A stretch of DNA of 64,000 nt from DATLWN01 sp963764315 (GTDB taxonomy: Bacteria; Pseudomonadota; Zetaproteobacteria; Mariprofundales; Mariprofundaceae), in NCBI GenBank assembly GCA_963764315.1, contig CAVXSB010000009.1:62001-126000 (forward strand), read 5' to 3'. The notes under the pieces were generated by a model. It was given only the letters and a program-made list of their open reading frames with translations, did no database searches and was not told where the DNA came from. The stretch's first letter is position 1; every line of letters begins with the position of its first letter. Position numbers and translations under genes: made by a program. Shown here one piece after another: positions 17,447 to 26,369 of the stretch.

Positions 17447-18786
17447 ACATCGGAGGAACGCTGATCGCCGGCCCGGCCGAGCGGGCCCTGCACGGCACGA
17501 TCCGGGTGCCCGGCGACAAGTCGATGTCGCATCGCGCCGTCATGCTCGCTGCCCTGGCCGATGGGGTGACCGAGATCCGCGGCTTCCTGCCCGGCGAGGA
17601 CAACCTGGCCACCGCCCGCATCTTCGCCGACATGGGGGTGGCGATCGACTGGCTCAATGAAGAGAAGACGGCACTGCGGGTGCACGGCGTCGGCCTGCAC
17701 GGCCTGACGGAGCCGGTGGGCGTGCTCGATGCCGGCAACTCCGGTACCTGCGTGCGCCTGATGACGGGGGTGCTGGCGGGCCAATCCTTCCATTCGGTGC
17801 TGGTCGGCGATGCCTCGCTGCACAAGCGGCCGATGCAGCGCGTGGCCGATCCGGTGCGCCGCATGGGCGCGCACGTCGACGGCCGCGAGGGCGGCAACAA
17901 GCTGCCGCTGTCCATCCGCGGCGGCGGCTTGACGGCCATCCATCATATCTCCGAGGTGGCGAGCGCCCAGGTCAAATCCTGCGTGCTGCTGGCCGGCCTG
18001 TTCGCCGAGGGCACGACCACGGTCAAGGAGCCGAAGCCCACGCGCGACCATACCGAACGCATGCTGCCGCTGTTCGGCCAGCCGGTGGTCGTAGCGGCGG
18101 ACGGTACGATCGCCCTGACCCCGACCGATCGGTTGAGCGCACCGGACGGGGTGGTGGATATCCCGGCCGATCCGTCGTCGGCGGCCTTCTTCGCCGTGGT
18201 GGCCAGCCTGGTGGCGGGATCGGACGTGCGGCTTGCCGCTATCGGAACGAATCCGCGGCGGGACGGCTGGCGGCGCATCCTGGCCGGCATGGGGGCAGGC
18301 CTCGACCTCAGCCGTGAAGCCACGGTTGGCAAAGAGACGGTGGCCGATGTGCGTATCACCGCCGGCGGCCTGCACGGCCTGCATGTGAATCCCGGGGACG
18401 TGCCCGATGCCATCGACGAGTTTCCGGTGCTGTTCGTCGCCGCCGCCCTTGCCGACGGCGAGTTCGTGCTGGAGGGCGCAGAGGAGCTGCGCGTCAAGGA
18501 ATCCGACCGCATCGCGGCGATGGCGGCCGCACTCCGCGCGGCCGGTGCCGACATCGTCGAACAGGCCGATGGCGTGCGTATCCGCGGCGTACGTACGCTT
18601 GCAGGAGGCATCGAGGTCGATGCCTTTGGTGATCATCGCATCGCCATGGCCATGGCTGTGGCGGCACAACGGGCAAGCGGGGAGATCCGCATCAAGAACG
18701 CCGCAGCGATAGTCACGAGCTTCCCCGATTTCGTGCCGCTGGCGCAGGGCCTGGGCATGAACGTGCGCTGGGAGCAGGAATCATGA
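17443..18786 (+). CDS. aroA: 3-phosphoshikimate 1-carboxyvinyltransferase (EPSP synthase)
   Basis: A 447-residue enzyme that joins shikimate-3-phosphate and PEP in the shikimate pathway. The GTG start at 17443 follows GGAGG and overlaps the tyrA stop. Key motifs are GDKSMSHR (residues 25-32), LDAGNSGTCVRLM and the RVKESDR loop (LRVKESDRIAA). Sequence in the GTSxR region is closer to the class II, glyphosate-tolerant form (VGDASLHKRPM), but this is only suggestive. The stop overlaps cmk. Confidence 0.96.
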   Translation: MNIGGTLIAGPAERALHGTIRVPGDKSMSHRAVMLAALADGVTEIRGFLPGEDNLATARIFADMGVAIDWLNEEKTALRVHGVGLHGLTEPVGVLDAGNSGTCVRLMTGVLAGQSFHSVLVGDASLHKRPMQRVADPVRRMGAHVDGREGGNKLPLSIRGGGLTAIHHISEVASAQVKSCVLLAGLFAEGTTTVKEPKPTRDHTERMLPLFGQPVVVAADGTIALTPTDRLSAPDGVVDIPADPSSAAFFAVVASLVAGSDVRLAAIGTNPRRDGWRRILAGMGAGLDLSREATVGKETVADVRITAGGLHGLHVNPGDVPDAIDEFPVLFVAAALADGEFVLEGAEELRVKESDRIAAMAAALRAAGADIVEQADGVRIRGVRTLAGGIEVDAFGDHRIAMAMAVAAQRASGEIRIKNAAAIVTSFPDFVPLAQGLGMNVRWEQES

Positions 18787-19481
18787 GTCATTGGCAGGCG
18801 GTGGCCGGGCTGACGGTGGCCGTCGACGGCCCTTCCGGCTCGGGCAAGGGTACGGTGGCGTCGATGCTCGCCGCCGAGATCGGTCTGCCGGTGCTGGATA
18901 CCGGGCTGCTGTACCGGTTCGTCGGCACGGTGGCGATGGCGCGCGGCATCGATCTCGCGGACGAGGCCGCCCTGGCGGTACTGGCGAACGGGCTCGTCGG
19001 CGCCATCGACTGGCAGGCCGACGGCATCCATTTCGAGGGCGAGAACTGGGCGGAAAGGCTGCGCGGCGAGGATGCCGGGGCGGCGGCATCGAAGGTTGCT
19101 GCCTCTCAGCAGCTGCGCGCCTGCCTGCTCGATGCGCAGCGTCAGGCGGCCACGCGCGGCTGCATCATGGACGGCCGCGATGTCGGTACCGTCGTGCTGC
19201 CGCATGCCCAGGCCAAGTTCTTTCTGACCGCCTCGCTGCGCGAGCGCGCACGTCGGCGCTGGGCGCAGTTGCAGGGTCGCAGGCAGGAGGCTAGCTTCGA
19301 TCAGGTGATCGAGGATCTGAGGCATCGCGATCAACGGGATATGCAACGTACCCACTCTCCATTGAAACCGGCGGAGGATGCCATCAGCATAGATTCCACC
19401 ACCATGCGTGCGGACGAGGTCGTGGACCGGATGCTGGCGGTGCTGGAACGACGGGGCCTGATCGGAGCGGAAACGCCATGA
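18783..19481 (+). CDS. cmk: Cytidylate kinase
   Basis: A 232-residue P-loop kinase phosphorylating CMP and dCMP. Walker A is GPSGSGKGTVAS at residues 16-27. The nucleotide-monophosphate site motifs DTGLLYR and DGRDVGTVVLP are present, as is the DxxRD-like RDQRDMQR lid region. The order aroA-cmk-rpsA is conserved in Gammaproteobacteria. The ATG overlaps the aroA stop. Confidence 0.96.
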   Translation: MSHWQAVAGLTVAVDGPSGSGKGTVASMLAAEIGLPVLDTGLLYRFVGTVAMARGIDLADEAALAVLANGLVGAIDWQADGIHFEGENWAERLRGEDAGAAASKVAASQQLRACLLDAQRQAATRGCIMDGRDVGTVVLPHAQAKFFLTASLRERARRRWAQLQGRRQEASFDQVIEDLRHRDQRDMQRTHSPLKPAEDAISIDSTTMRADEVVDRMLAVLERRGLIGAETP

Positions 19482-19527
19482 TGCCGCAAGAGGCGGGATC
19501 AATAAATTCACCCAGAGATGGAATAGC

Positions 19528-21240
19528 ATGAACGCACACGAAGAGCACAACGAAGCGATGGAAACCGGGGCCGGCGAGGATTCCTTCAAGCAATTGTTCG
19601 AACAATCCCTGCGCGAGCAGCCGGTCATTCGCCGCGGCGAGACGGTGAAGGGCATGGTCGTGCACTGTGGCCAGGAAACGGTGGTCATCGATATCGGCGC
19701 CAAGGCCGAGGGCACGATCCCGCTGTCCGAGTTCACGTCCATCGGTGTGCCGGTTCCCGCTGTCGGGGACGAGATCGAGGCGCAGGTGCGTTCGGTCGGC
19801 GGTCCCACCGGCGTCGAACTGTCGGTGCTCGATGCGCATCGCCACGCAATGTGGTCCTCCGTCGAAGCGGCCCTGGAATCCGGCGAACCGGTCGACGGGC
19901 GGGTCACAGCCGAGGTCAAGGGCGGCTTCAAGGTCGACCTGGGCGGCATCGAGGCGTTCATGCCGCGCTCCGAGGCGGATGCGGGCGCCCGCGTGCAGGG
20001 TGAGGAGCTGGTCGGACAGTCCTGCCAGGTGCGTATCATCGAGGCCCGCCGTCGCCCGGAGAACATCGTGGTGTCGCGCAAGCAGATTTTGCAGGCCGAG
20101 CGCGAACAGCAGCAGCAGGTCTTCTTCGCCAAGGCCCATGTCGGCGACAAGGTCAGTGGCACGGTCAGGCGCATGACGGATTTCGGTGCCTTCGTCGACA
20201 TCGGCGGCGTCGATGCCCTGCTGCACATCTCGGATATCACCTGGCGGCGTCTCAGGCATCCGAAGGAGGTACTGTCCATCGGTCAGAGCGTCACCGCGGA
20301 GATCACCAAACTGGGCGCCGAGTCCGGCAAGGTGTCGATCTCGATGCGCGCGCTGCAGGCCGATCCCTGGCAGAGCGTGGAGGCCACCTACGAGCCGGGC
20401 ATGCGCCTGACCGGTACGGTGCGCCAGTTGCTGGATTTCGGTGCCGTCGTGGAGCTTGAGCCGGGCATCGAGGGCCTGATCCATCGCTCGGAGATGAGCT
20501 GGACGCGGCGCGACGTGAAGCCGATCGAGGTGCTGGCCGAGGGCGATGTTGTCGATGTCTCGGTGCTCGAGGTGGATCCCGAGGCGCGGCGCATCCGCCT
20601 GAGCCTGAAAGAGGTCAGCGAGAATCCATGGCAGGCCTGGCTGGCCCAGCACCCGGTGGGCAGCCGTGTCAGCGGCAGGGTCAAGACGATCACCGACTTC
20701 GGCTTCTTCGTCGGCCTGGACGACGACCTGGACGGGCTGGTGCACGTCGGCAATATCGCCTGGGACAGGGACGGCGCCGAGGCCATGGGTGAGTACAGCA
20801 AGGGCCAAGAGGTCGAATGCATGGTGCTGGGCGTGGACGTCGAGCGCCAGCGCATCTCGCTCGGTATCAAGCAGCTCTCCGCCGATCCGATGGAGGTGTT
20901 CCTCGAGGGCGCCAGGCGTGGCAGCGTCGTTTCCGGCAAGATCGTCGAGGTCAACAACGGCTATGCCATCGTGGAGCTGGCTGAGGGCGTGCAGGCCCGC
21001 CTGGGTATGCGCGAGGTGCCGCGCGAAAGCGACGCGGTGAAGCTCGGCAACGAGATCGAGGCCAAGGTCATCGACATCAATCCGCGGCGGCGTCAGATCG
21101 AGATTTCGATCCGCCAGATGCTGCGCGACGAGGAGCGTGATGCGGTGCGCAACTATGCGGCCAGCGTCGAGGAGGAGCGGGCGCCGTCCGCCCTGGCCCT
21201 GGAGCTCCAGCGCAAGCTGTTCGGCGACAAGAAGCAATAG
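19528..21240 (+). CDS. rpsA: 30S ribosomal protein S1
   Basis: A 570-residue protein with six S1 (OB-fold) domains in tandem. Domains 3-6 carry the typical DFGAFVDIGGVDALLHISD-like pattern. S1 brings structured mRNA to the ribosome and is essential in these bacteria. The 46-nt gap to cmk may hold its own promoter and the autoregulatory leader known in E. coli. The Shine-Dalgarno is weak, as usual for rpsA, whose start is recognised through leader structure. Length is near that of E. coli S1 (557). Confidence 0.97.
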   Translation: MNAHEEHNEAMETGAGEDSFKQLFEQSLREQPVIRRGETVKGMVVHCGQETVVIDIGAKAEGTIPLSEFTSIGVPVPAVGDEIEAQVRSVGGPTGVELSVLDAHRHAMWSSVEAALESGEPVDGRVTAEVKGGFKVDLGGIEAFMPRSEADAGARVQGEELVGQSCQVRIIEARRRPENIVVSRKQILQAEREQQQQVFFAKAHVGDKVSGTVRRMTDFGAFVDIGGVDALLHISDITWRRLRHPKEVLSIGQSVTAEITKLGAESGKVSISMRALQADPWQSVEATYEPGMRLTGTVRQLLDFGAVVELEPGIEGLIHRSEMSWTRRDVKPIEVLAEGDVVDVSVLEVDPEARRIRLSLKEVSENPWQAWLAQHPVGSRVSGRVKTITDFGFFVGLDDDLDGLVHVGNIAWDRDGAEAMGEYSKGQEVECMVLGVDVERQRISLGIKQLSADPMEVFLEGARRGSVVSGKIVEVNNGYAIVELAEGVQARLGMREVPRESDAVKLGNEIEAKVIDINPRRRQIEISIRQMLRDEERDAVRNYAASVEEERAPSALALELQRKLFGDKKQ

Positions 21241-21266
21241 AGCGGCAGGCCCGGCGAGGAGGGGAG

Positions 21267-21551
21267 ATGACGAAATCGGAACTGGTGGACATGATCGCCC
21301 AGACCCATGGTCAGATTACCCGTCGGGAAGCCGAGATCGTCGTCAACACGATCTTCACCGCCATCAGCGATGCCCTGGCCGGGGGCGAGCGCGTCGAGTT
21401 GCGCGGTTTCGGCAGCTTTTCCACCAAGACGCGCAACCCGCGGGTGGGGCGCAACCCTAAAACGGGGGATGCCGTGGCCGTACCCGCCAAGGTGGTGCCG
21501 CATTTCAAGCCAGGCAAGGAACTCAGGGCCAAGGTGAGCCCCGACGACTGA
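21267..21551 (+). CDS. ihfB: Integration host factor beta subunit
   Basis: A 94-residue DNA-bending protein of the HU/IHF family. The start follows GGAGGGG. Motifs include TKSELVDMIA, the ELRGFGSFS turn and the RNPRVGRNPKTGD DNA-intercalating arm with its proline. Location after rpsA identifies it as the beta subunit, which pairs with IhfA. Confidence 0.96.
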   Translation: MTKSELVDMIAQTHGQITRREAEIVVNTIFTAISDALAGGERVELRGFGSFSTKTRNPRVGRNPKTGDAVAVPAKVVPHFKPGKELRAKVSPDD

Positions 21552-21567
21552 GCGCCAGGGGGGAGCC

Positions 21568-21861
21568 ATGAACTGGATCAATGTGCTGGTGGTGCTGGTG
21601 CTGACGACCTTTGCCACCATGTTCGCCCTGTCGAATCTGGAAAAGGTGCCGCTCGGCTTTCCCGGCACGTCGGTGTCGATGGTGCCGCTGTTCCTGCCGA
21701 TCTTCATCTCCTTTCTGGCCGGCTTCATGGGCGGCATGCTGGCCCTGAGCTTCTCCCGACGTAAGCACAAGGAAGAGATCTCGGCGCTCAGGCGCGAGAA
21801 TCGCCTGCTGCAGAGCGAGGTCGACAACCTGCGTAACATCCCGCTGCAAGACGACGTATGA
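21568..21861 (+). CDS. lapA: Lipopolysaccharide assembly protein LapA-like (DUF1049)
   Basis: A 97-residue inner-membrane protein with two membrane helices (about residues 3-20 and 42-64) and a cytosolic coiled coil (KEEISALRRENRLLQSEVDNL). This matches the LapA/YciS family that works with LapB in controlling LPS synthesis. The start follows GGGGGGAG. The stop overlaps lapB by 4 nt. Confidence 0.88.
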   Translation: MNWINVLVVLVLTTFATMFALSNLEKVPLGFPGTSVSMVPLFLPIFISFLAGFMGGMLALSFSRRKHKEEISALRRENRLLQSEVDNLRNIPLQDDV

Positions 21862-23000
21862 ACACCCTGCTGTTGGCGCTGGCGGCGGCCTCGATCGTCG
21901 TGCTGATGGTGGCGCTGCTGCTGCGTCAGCAGGGGCACGAGGACGACGACGACCAGGCACAGGACGAGCGCGTGATGCCGCTGCTGCGCGGCATCAACTT
22001 CCTCCTCGCCGACGAGCCCGACCGGGCCCTGCAACAGATGGTGCAGGTGGCAAGACTGCGTTCGGAGGCGGCGGACGTGTACATGGCGCTGGGCGAGATG
22101 TTCCGCTCGAAGGGGGAGATCGGGCGCGCTGTGCGCATCCATCAGAACCTGCTGGCCAGACCCGATCTCTCCCCCGACATGCATCTGCAGGCCCGGCTTG
22201 CCCTGGGCAAGGATTTCCAGACCGGTGGCCTGATCGACCGCGCCCTGCGTGAGTACGAGAAGGCACTGTCCGTCAGGCCTGCCGAACTGACGGCCCTGGA
22301 GGCGAGCCTCCGCCTGCGCGAGCAAAGCAGCGAATGGGAGAAGGCGGAGGAGCTGTTGTCCCATATCGAGCGCGTGCGTGGTGAATCCTCGCACCTGCAT
22401 CGCGCCTATCTGGTCGCCGAGATGGCGCGTATGGAGAAGGGCCGGCAACAGTGGGACAAGGCCACGGCCTATGCCGACAAGGCGCTGGCACTCGATGATC
22501 GCTGTGCGCTGGCCTATCTGGTGCTGATGGATGTGATGTTGCAGCAGGGCCAGCCGCAAAGGGCGATCGAGACGGCCGAGGCACTGTGGCGCCATGCCCC
22601 GGAGCACTTCCCGCTGGCGGTGCCCACCCTTGTCGACCCCGAGGGCTTCTACGAAGCATACGGACAGAAACTGCTGGGTGAGGCCTGGCAGGCCGGCCAC
22701 GATGAACAGCTGGCCCTGGCCTGGTTCGAGGCGGCATCGGCGCGCCACGGTGAGGCGGCGGCACGCGGGCTGGCCGAGCAGACCGGTTACCAGGCGAGTA
22801 ACCTCAGGGCGAGCCTGAGGCTGGCCGCGGCCACCGGCGGCAGGGGTGAGCCGATGCAGACGCATGTGCGCGGCTGGCGCAAGAAGCTGAAGATTTACAG
22901 CTGCGTGCAATGCGGTCTGGAGGTGGTGGAGATGCGCTGGCAATGCCCGCAGTGCCATACCTGGGGCAGCATGCAGGTCAAACGGGAAGGAGAGCTCTGA
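21858..23000 (+). CDS. lapB: Lipopolysaccharide assembly protein LapB
   Basis: A 380-residue protein with an N-terminal membrane anchor (residues 3-22), about nine TPR helix pairs and a C-terminal rubredoxin-like metal site. The metal site is CVQCGLEV followed by WQCPQCHTWGS, giving two CxxC pairs. In E. coli LapB (YciM) recruits LpxC for FtsH proteolysis to set LPS levels. It overlaps lapA by 4 nt and pyrF by 1 nt, the conserved gamma-proteobacterial order. Confidence 0.94.
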   Translation: MNTLLLALAAASIVVLMVALLLRQQGHEDDDDQAQDERVMPLLRGINFLLADEPDRALQQMVQVARLRSEAADVYMALGEMFRSKGEIGRAVRIHQNLLARPDLSPDMHLQARLALGKDFQTGGLIDRALREYEKALSVRPAELTALEASLRLREQSSEWEKAEELLSHIERVRGESSHLHRAYLVAEMARMEKGRQQWDKATAYADKALALDDRCALAYLVLMDVMLQQGQPQRAIETAEALWRHAPEHFPLAVPTLVDPEGFYEAYGQKLLGEAWQAGHDEQLALAWFEAASARHGEAAARGLAEQTGYQASNLRASLRLAAATGGRGEPMQTHVRGWRKKLKIYSCVQCGLEVVEMRWQCPQCHTWGSMQVKREGEL

Positions 23001-23674
23001 TGCGGGACAGATTGATGGTGGCGCTGGACATGCCGGACCGGGTGCAGGCGCTGGCGATGCGCGATGCCGTGGGCGATTCGGCCGGCTGGATGAAGGTGGG
23101 CATGCGCCTGTTCGTCGCCGAGGGACCGGCACTGGTGCGCGAGCTGCTCAGCCGTCACCGGGTGTTCCTCGATCTAAAGTTCCACGACATCCCCAACACG
23201 GTGGCCCAGGCGGTGGAGAGCGCCGGCCGGCTGGGGGTGCAGATGGTCAATGTGCATACCAGCGGCGGCATGGCGATGATGCAGGCGGCGGCCCAGGCCG
23301 CCGCGGCCTTTCCCGACATGTTGCTGATCGGCGTGACGGTGCTGACCAGCGATGCGCGGCCGGCCGACGATGCCCTGCAGCTGGCACAGGAGCGCGCCGC
23401 CCAGGCGCAGGCGGCCGGCCTGCACGGCGTGGTGTGCAGCGTGCACGAGGCGGCGGCGATCAAGCGCGATTGCGGCGCGGGTTTTCTGACCGTGACCCCG
23501 GGCATTCGTTGGGGTGGGCAGGCGCATCAGGATCAGCAGCGCGTCGCCGACCCGGCTGCGGCCGTGCGCGCAGGCGCCGACTATCTCGTCGTCGGCCGCC
23601 CCATCCTGCAGGCGGATAGCCCCCGGCGGGCCGCCGACGAGGCGGTGGCCATGATGACGGCTGCCCGTGGCTGA
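23000..23674 (+). CDS. pyrF: Orotidine-5'-phosphate decarboxylase
   Basis: A 224-residue (beta/alpha)8 enzyme making UMP from OMP. The catalytic tetrad core is visible in FLDLKFHDIPNT (D58, K60, D63). The phosphate-gripper region is VTPGIRW and YLVVGRPI. The start overlaps the lapB stop (TGATG). The end overlaps the dgt start by 8 nt. Confidence 0.96.
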   Translation: MRDRLMVALDMPDRVQALAMRDAVGDSAGWMKVGMRLFVAEGPALVRELLSRHRVFLDLKFHDIPNTVAQAVESAGRLGVQMVNVHTSGGMAMMQAAAQAAAAFPDMLLIGVTVLTSDARPADDALQLAQERAAQAQAAGLHGVVCSVHEAAAIKRDCGAGFLTVTPGIRWGGQAHQDQQRVADPAAAVRAGADYLVVGRPILQADSPRRAADEAVAMMTAARG

Positions 23675-24827
23675 GGACCATTACGAGCAGGCTTTGGCGG
23701 CGTATGCCTGCCGCTCCGCGTTGTCCCGCGGGCGCGTGCATGTGGAAGCCGAGTCCCCCAGGCGCAACGCCTTCCAGCGGGATCGCGATCGCATCATCCA
23801 TTCTACGGCCTTCCGGCGCCTGGAGTACAAGACCCAGGTTTTCGTCAACCACGAGGGCGATCATTACCGCACGCGCCTGACGCATTCGATCGAGGTGGCG
23901 CAGATCGCGCGTTCGATCTGCCGGGCCATGCGTCTGCATGAGGATCTGGCCGAGGCCGTGGCTCTGGCGCACGATCTCGGGCATACGCCGTTCGGGCATT
24001 CCGGCCAGGATGCCCTGCATGCGGTGATGAAGCCCTACGGCGGCTTCGAGCACAACCGCCAGTCGCTGCGCATCGTCGAACAGCTGGAGCAGCGCTATGC
24101 GCAGTTTCCGGGCCTCAACCTGAGCTATGAGACGCGCGAGGGCATCATCAAGCACAATTCCCCGCACGATGTGCCGCGCAACGATGATCTGGCGGCCTAT
24201 CACCTGCACGAGCAGGCGACGCTGGAGGCGCAGTTCGGCAACCTGGCGGACGAGATCGCCTACAACAACCACGATATCGACGACGGCGTGCGCGCCGGCA
24301 TGCTGGATATCGAGGAGTTGCGCACGGTGGCGCTGTTTTGCATGCACCACGACCAGGCATTGGCCGAATATGGCACGGCCGGCGTGCGCATCCAGATCAA
24401 CGAAACGGTCCGGCGCATGATCAATTACATGATCATCGATGCCATTGAGGAAACGGAGCGGCGCATCCGCGAGGCAGGGGTGGAAAGCCTCGACGATGTG
24501 CGGCGTGCCGGCACGCCGCTCGTGGGTTTCTCACGGGATGTGCGGCATATGAACGGTGAGCTCAAGCGCTTCCTGTTCCAGAATATGTATCGCCATTACC
24601 GGGTGGCGCGCATGGCCGTGAAGGCCGAGAGGGTGATCCAGGATCTGTTCAATGCCTATATGGAACGCCCGGAGATGCTGCCGACCGGCACGGCATCCAC
24701 CCGCATGCGCCAGGCCGGGGATGCGGCGGCCCGTGCCAGGGTGGTGGCCGATTACATCGCCGGCATGACCGACCGCTACGCCCTGGACGAATACGACCGC
24801 CTGTTCGACGTGCACGCCCGCACCTGA
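23667..24827 (+). CDS. dgt: Deoxyguanosinetriphosphate triphosphohydrolase-like HD protein
   Basis: A 386-residue HD-domain enzyme with a GTG start at 23667. Conserved blocks are RDRDRIIHSTAFRRLEYKTQVF, TRLTHSIEVAQIARS and the metal-binding ALAHDLGHTPFGH. The length fits the shorter type-2 dGTPase group rather than E. coli Dgt (505). It hydrolyses dNTPs to the nucleoside and triphosphate, and so shapes dNTP pools. Overlap with pyrF suggests co-transcription of nucleotide genes. It converges on the FHA gene with a 6-nt gap. Confidence 0.9.
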   Translation: MAEDHYEQALAAYACRSALSRGRVHVEAESPRRNAFQRDRDRIIHSTAFRRLEYKTQVFVNHEGDHYRTRLTHSIEVAQIARSICRAMRLHEDLAEAVALAHDLGHTPFGHSGQDALHAVMKPYGGFEHNRQSLRIVEQLEQRYAQFPGLNLSYETREGIIKHNSPHDVPRNDDLAAYHLHEQATLEAQFGNLADEIAYNNHDIDDGVRAGMLDIEELRTVALFCMHHDQALAEYGTAGVRIQINETVRRMINYMIIDAIEETERRIREAGVESLDDVRRAGTPLVGFSRDVRHMNGELKRFLFQNMYRHYRVARMAVKAERVIQDLFNAYMERPEMLPTGTASTRMRQAGDAAARARVVADYIAGMTDRYALDEYDRLFDVHART

Positions 24828-24833
24828 ACGTGC

Positions 24834-25541
24834 CTATGGCCGGATGAAGAAGGCCATGCGTGTGTCGCCGATCTCGATGATGTCTCCGTCCTTCAGGCTG
24901 CGCGCCTGGCCATCGATGGCCTTGCCGTTGACCCTGGCCTTGGCCATACCCTCCACATAGGCGATGAGGTAGCCGCTGGGGCGACGGGTGATGACGGCGG
25001 CCTGCTTGCCGACGGTCAGCCCCTTGACCCGGATACGGCAGCCCTCGCCCTTGCCGACGCTGGTCAGGGCGGTGGTCAGTTCGATGGTCCGGCCGGCCTG
25101 AGGGCCTGCGATCAGTTGTACGCCCCCCAAGGGCATCGGTGTCTTGTCGGCCTTCGCCTCCAGCGCCGCTCTCGCCTGGGGCGAGAGGATCATGGTTTTG
25201 TCGGCCTCCGGCTTCGCGGCTTCCGGGGGCTTGGCATCGGTGGCCTGGTCCGCCAGTTCCACATAGCCCAGCGTATGCTTGCCGATCAGCACGGCATCGC
25301 CGTGCTTCAGCACATGCTTGGTGACGGGTCTGTCGTTGACGAAGGTGCCGTTGGTACTGCCCAGGTCCTCGAGGATGGCCTTGTCGCCGATCTTGAATAC
25401 CCGCGCATGCCTGCCGCTGACCGCCAGGTTATCGATATGGATCGTGTTCTCGGGCTTGCGGCCGATCGTCGTTTCCTCCGCATCCAGCGGATATTCGGCG
25501 ATGACCGCGTCCTTGAACTTGAGGATCAGCTTGCTTTCCAT
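24834..25541 (-). CDS. Double FHA-domain protein
   Basis: A 235-residue cytosolic protein. The first FHA domain (about residues 20-95) is complete: TIGRKPENTIHI, SGRHARV and LGSTNGTFVN, which form the phosphothreonine site. A Pro/Ala/Lys linker with many threonines (KTMILSP) follows and could be a kinase target. The second FHA-like domain (about 140-235) is degenerate in the SxxH motif (KQAAVITRR). FHA domains bind phosphothreonine on kinase substrates. It is the third gene of a kinase-phosphatase-FHA unit, so it is a likely reader of that kinase. Confidence 0.88.
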   Translation of the reverse strand: MESKLILKFKDAVIAEYPLDAEETTIGRKPENTIHIDNLAVSGRHARVFKIGDKAILEDLGSTNGTFVNDRPVTKHVLKHGDAVLIGKHTLGYVELADQATDAKPPEAAKPEADKTMILSPQARAALEAKADKTPMPLGGVQLIAGPQAGRTIELTTALTSVGKGEGCRIRVKGLTVGKQAAVITRRPSGYLIAYVEGMAKARVNGKAIDGQARSLKDGDIIEIGDTRMAFFIRP

Positions 25542-25559
25542 GCGGTTCCTCCGTTGCCC

Positions 25560-26369
25560 TCAGCGCCCGAACATGCGGGAAAGCATGCCACGCCGGCGCT
25601 GGAAGGCCCTGCCGGCGTGGATCAGCACGACCGAGATGTTGTCCGGCCCTCCGGCATCGTTGGCCAGCTGCACCAGTTGGTCGGCCGCCTTGCCGAGGTC
25701 TTTGGCATACTGGACGAGGGTCAGGCGAATGGCCTCGTCCGGCACCACGTCGGTCAGGCCATCGGAGCACATCAGATAGATATCATCCGGGCGCACGATG
25801 TCCTCGACGATATCCGGCTCGACATCCGGCTCGATGCCAAGCGCCCGCGTCACCAGGTTCTTGATCGAGGAGTTGCGGGCATCGTCGGCCGTCAACAGCC
25901 CGCGCCGGACCTGTTCCTGAATCAGCGAGTGGTCCTCGGTGACATGGGCGAGCTTCTCGCCGCGCAGCCGGTACATGCGCGAATCCCCGACGTGCGCCGC
26001 GGTCAGGCGGTCGCCATAGAAGACGGCGGCGACGACGGTGGTGCCCATGCCGGCGCATTCCGGCCGGTATTGCGAGGCCTCGAGGATGGCGTTGTTGGCC
26101 ATGCCGACGGCATGGCGCACCAGCACCGATTCGCCGCTGAACCCCGTCTCGTCGTCCATCCGGCCCTCGGCCAGCCTTGGTAGGCGCTCGCGTAGGATCT
26201 GGGTGACCAGGTCCACGGCCATGGAGCTGGCGACCTCGCCGGCGTTGTGGCCGCCCATGCCATCGGCAAGGATGGCGAAGCCAAGGGAAGGATTGACGCC
26301 GACACAGTCCTCGTTGTGGGAGCGCTTGATGCCGACGTCCGTCAGTGCGTGCATGGCGATGGCGCTCAC
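25560..26369 (-). CDS. PP2C-type serine/threonine protein phosphatase
   Basis: A 269-residue metal-dependent phosphatase of the PrpC/Stp type. Motifs are DVGIKRSHNEDC, the metal aspartates in ILADGMGGHNAGE, MCSDGLTD and GGPDNISVVL. It probably removes phosphates placed by the adjacent kinase. The start overlaps the kinase stop by 4 nt, so the pair is made together. The C-terminus is basic (RRRGMLSRMFGR). Confidence 0.92.
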   Translation of the reverse strand: MSAIAMHALTDVGIKRSHNEDCVGVNPSLGFAILADGMGGHNAGEVASSMAVDLVTQILRERLPRLAEGRMDDETGFSGESVLVRHAVGMANNAILEASQYRPECAGMGTTVVAAVFYGDRLTAAHVGDSRMYRLRGEKLAHVTEDHSLIQEQVRRGLLTADDARNSSIKNLVTRALGIEPDVEPDIVEDIVRPDDIYLMCSDGLTDVVPDEAIRLTLVQYAKDLGKAADQLVQLANDAGGPDNISVVLIHAGRAFQRRRGMLSRMFGR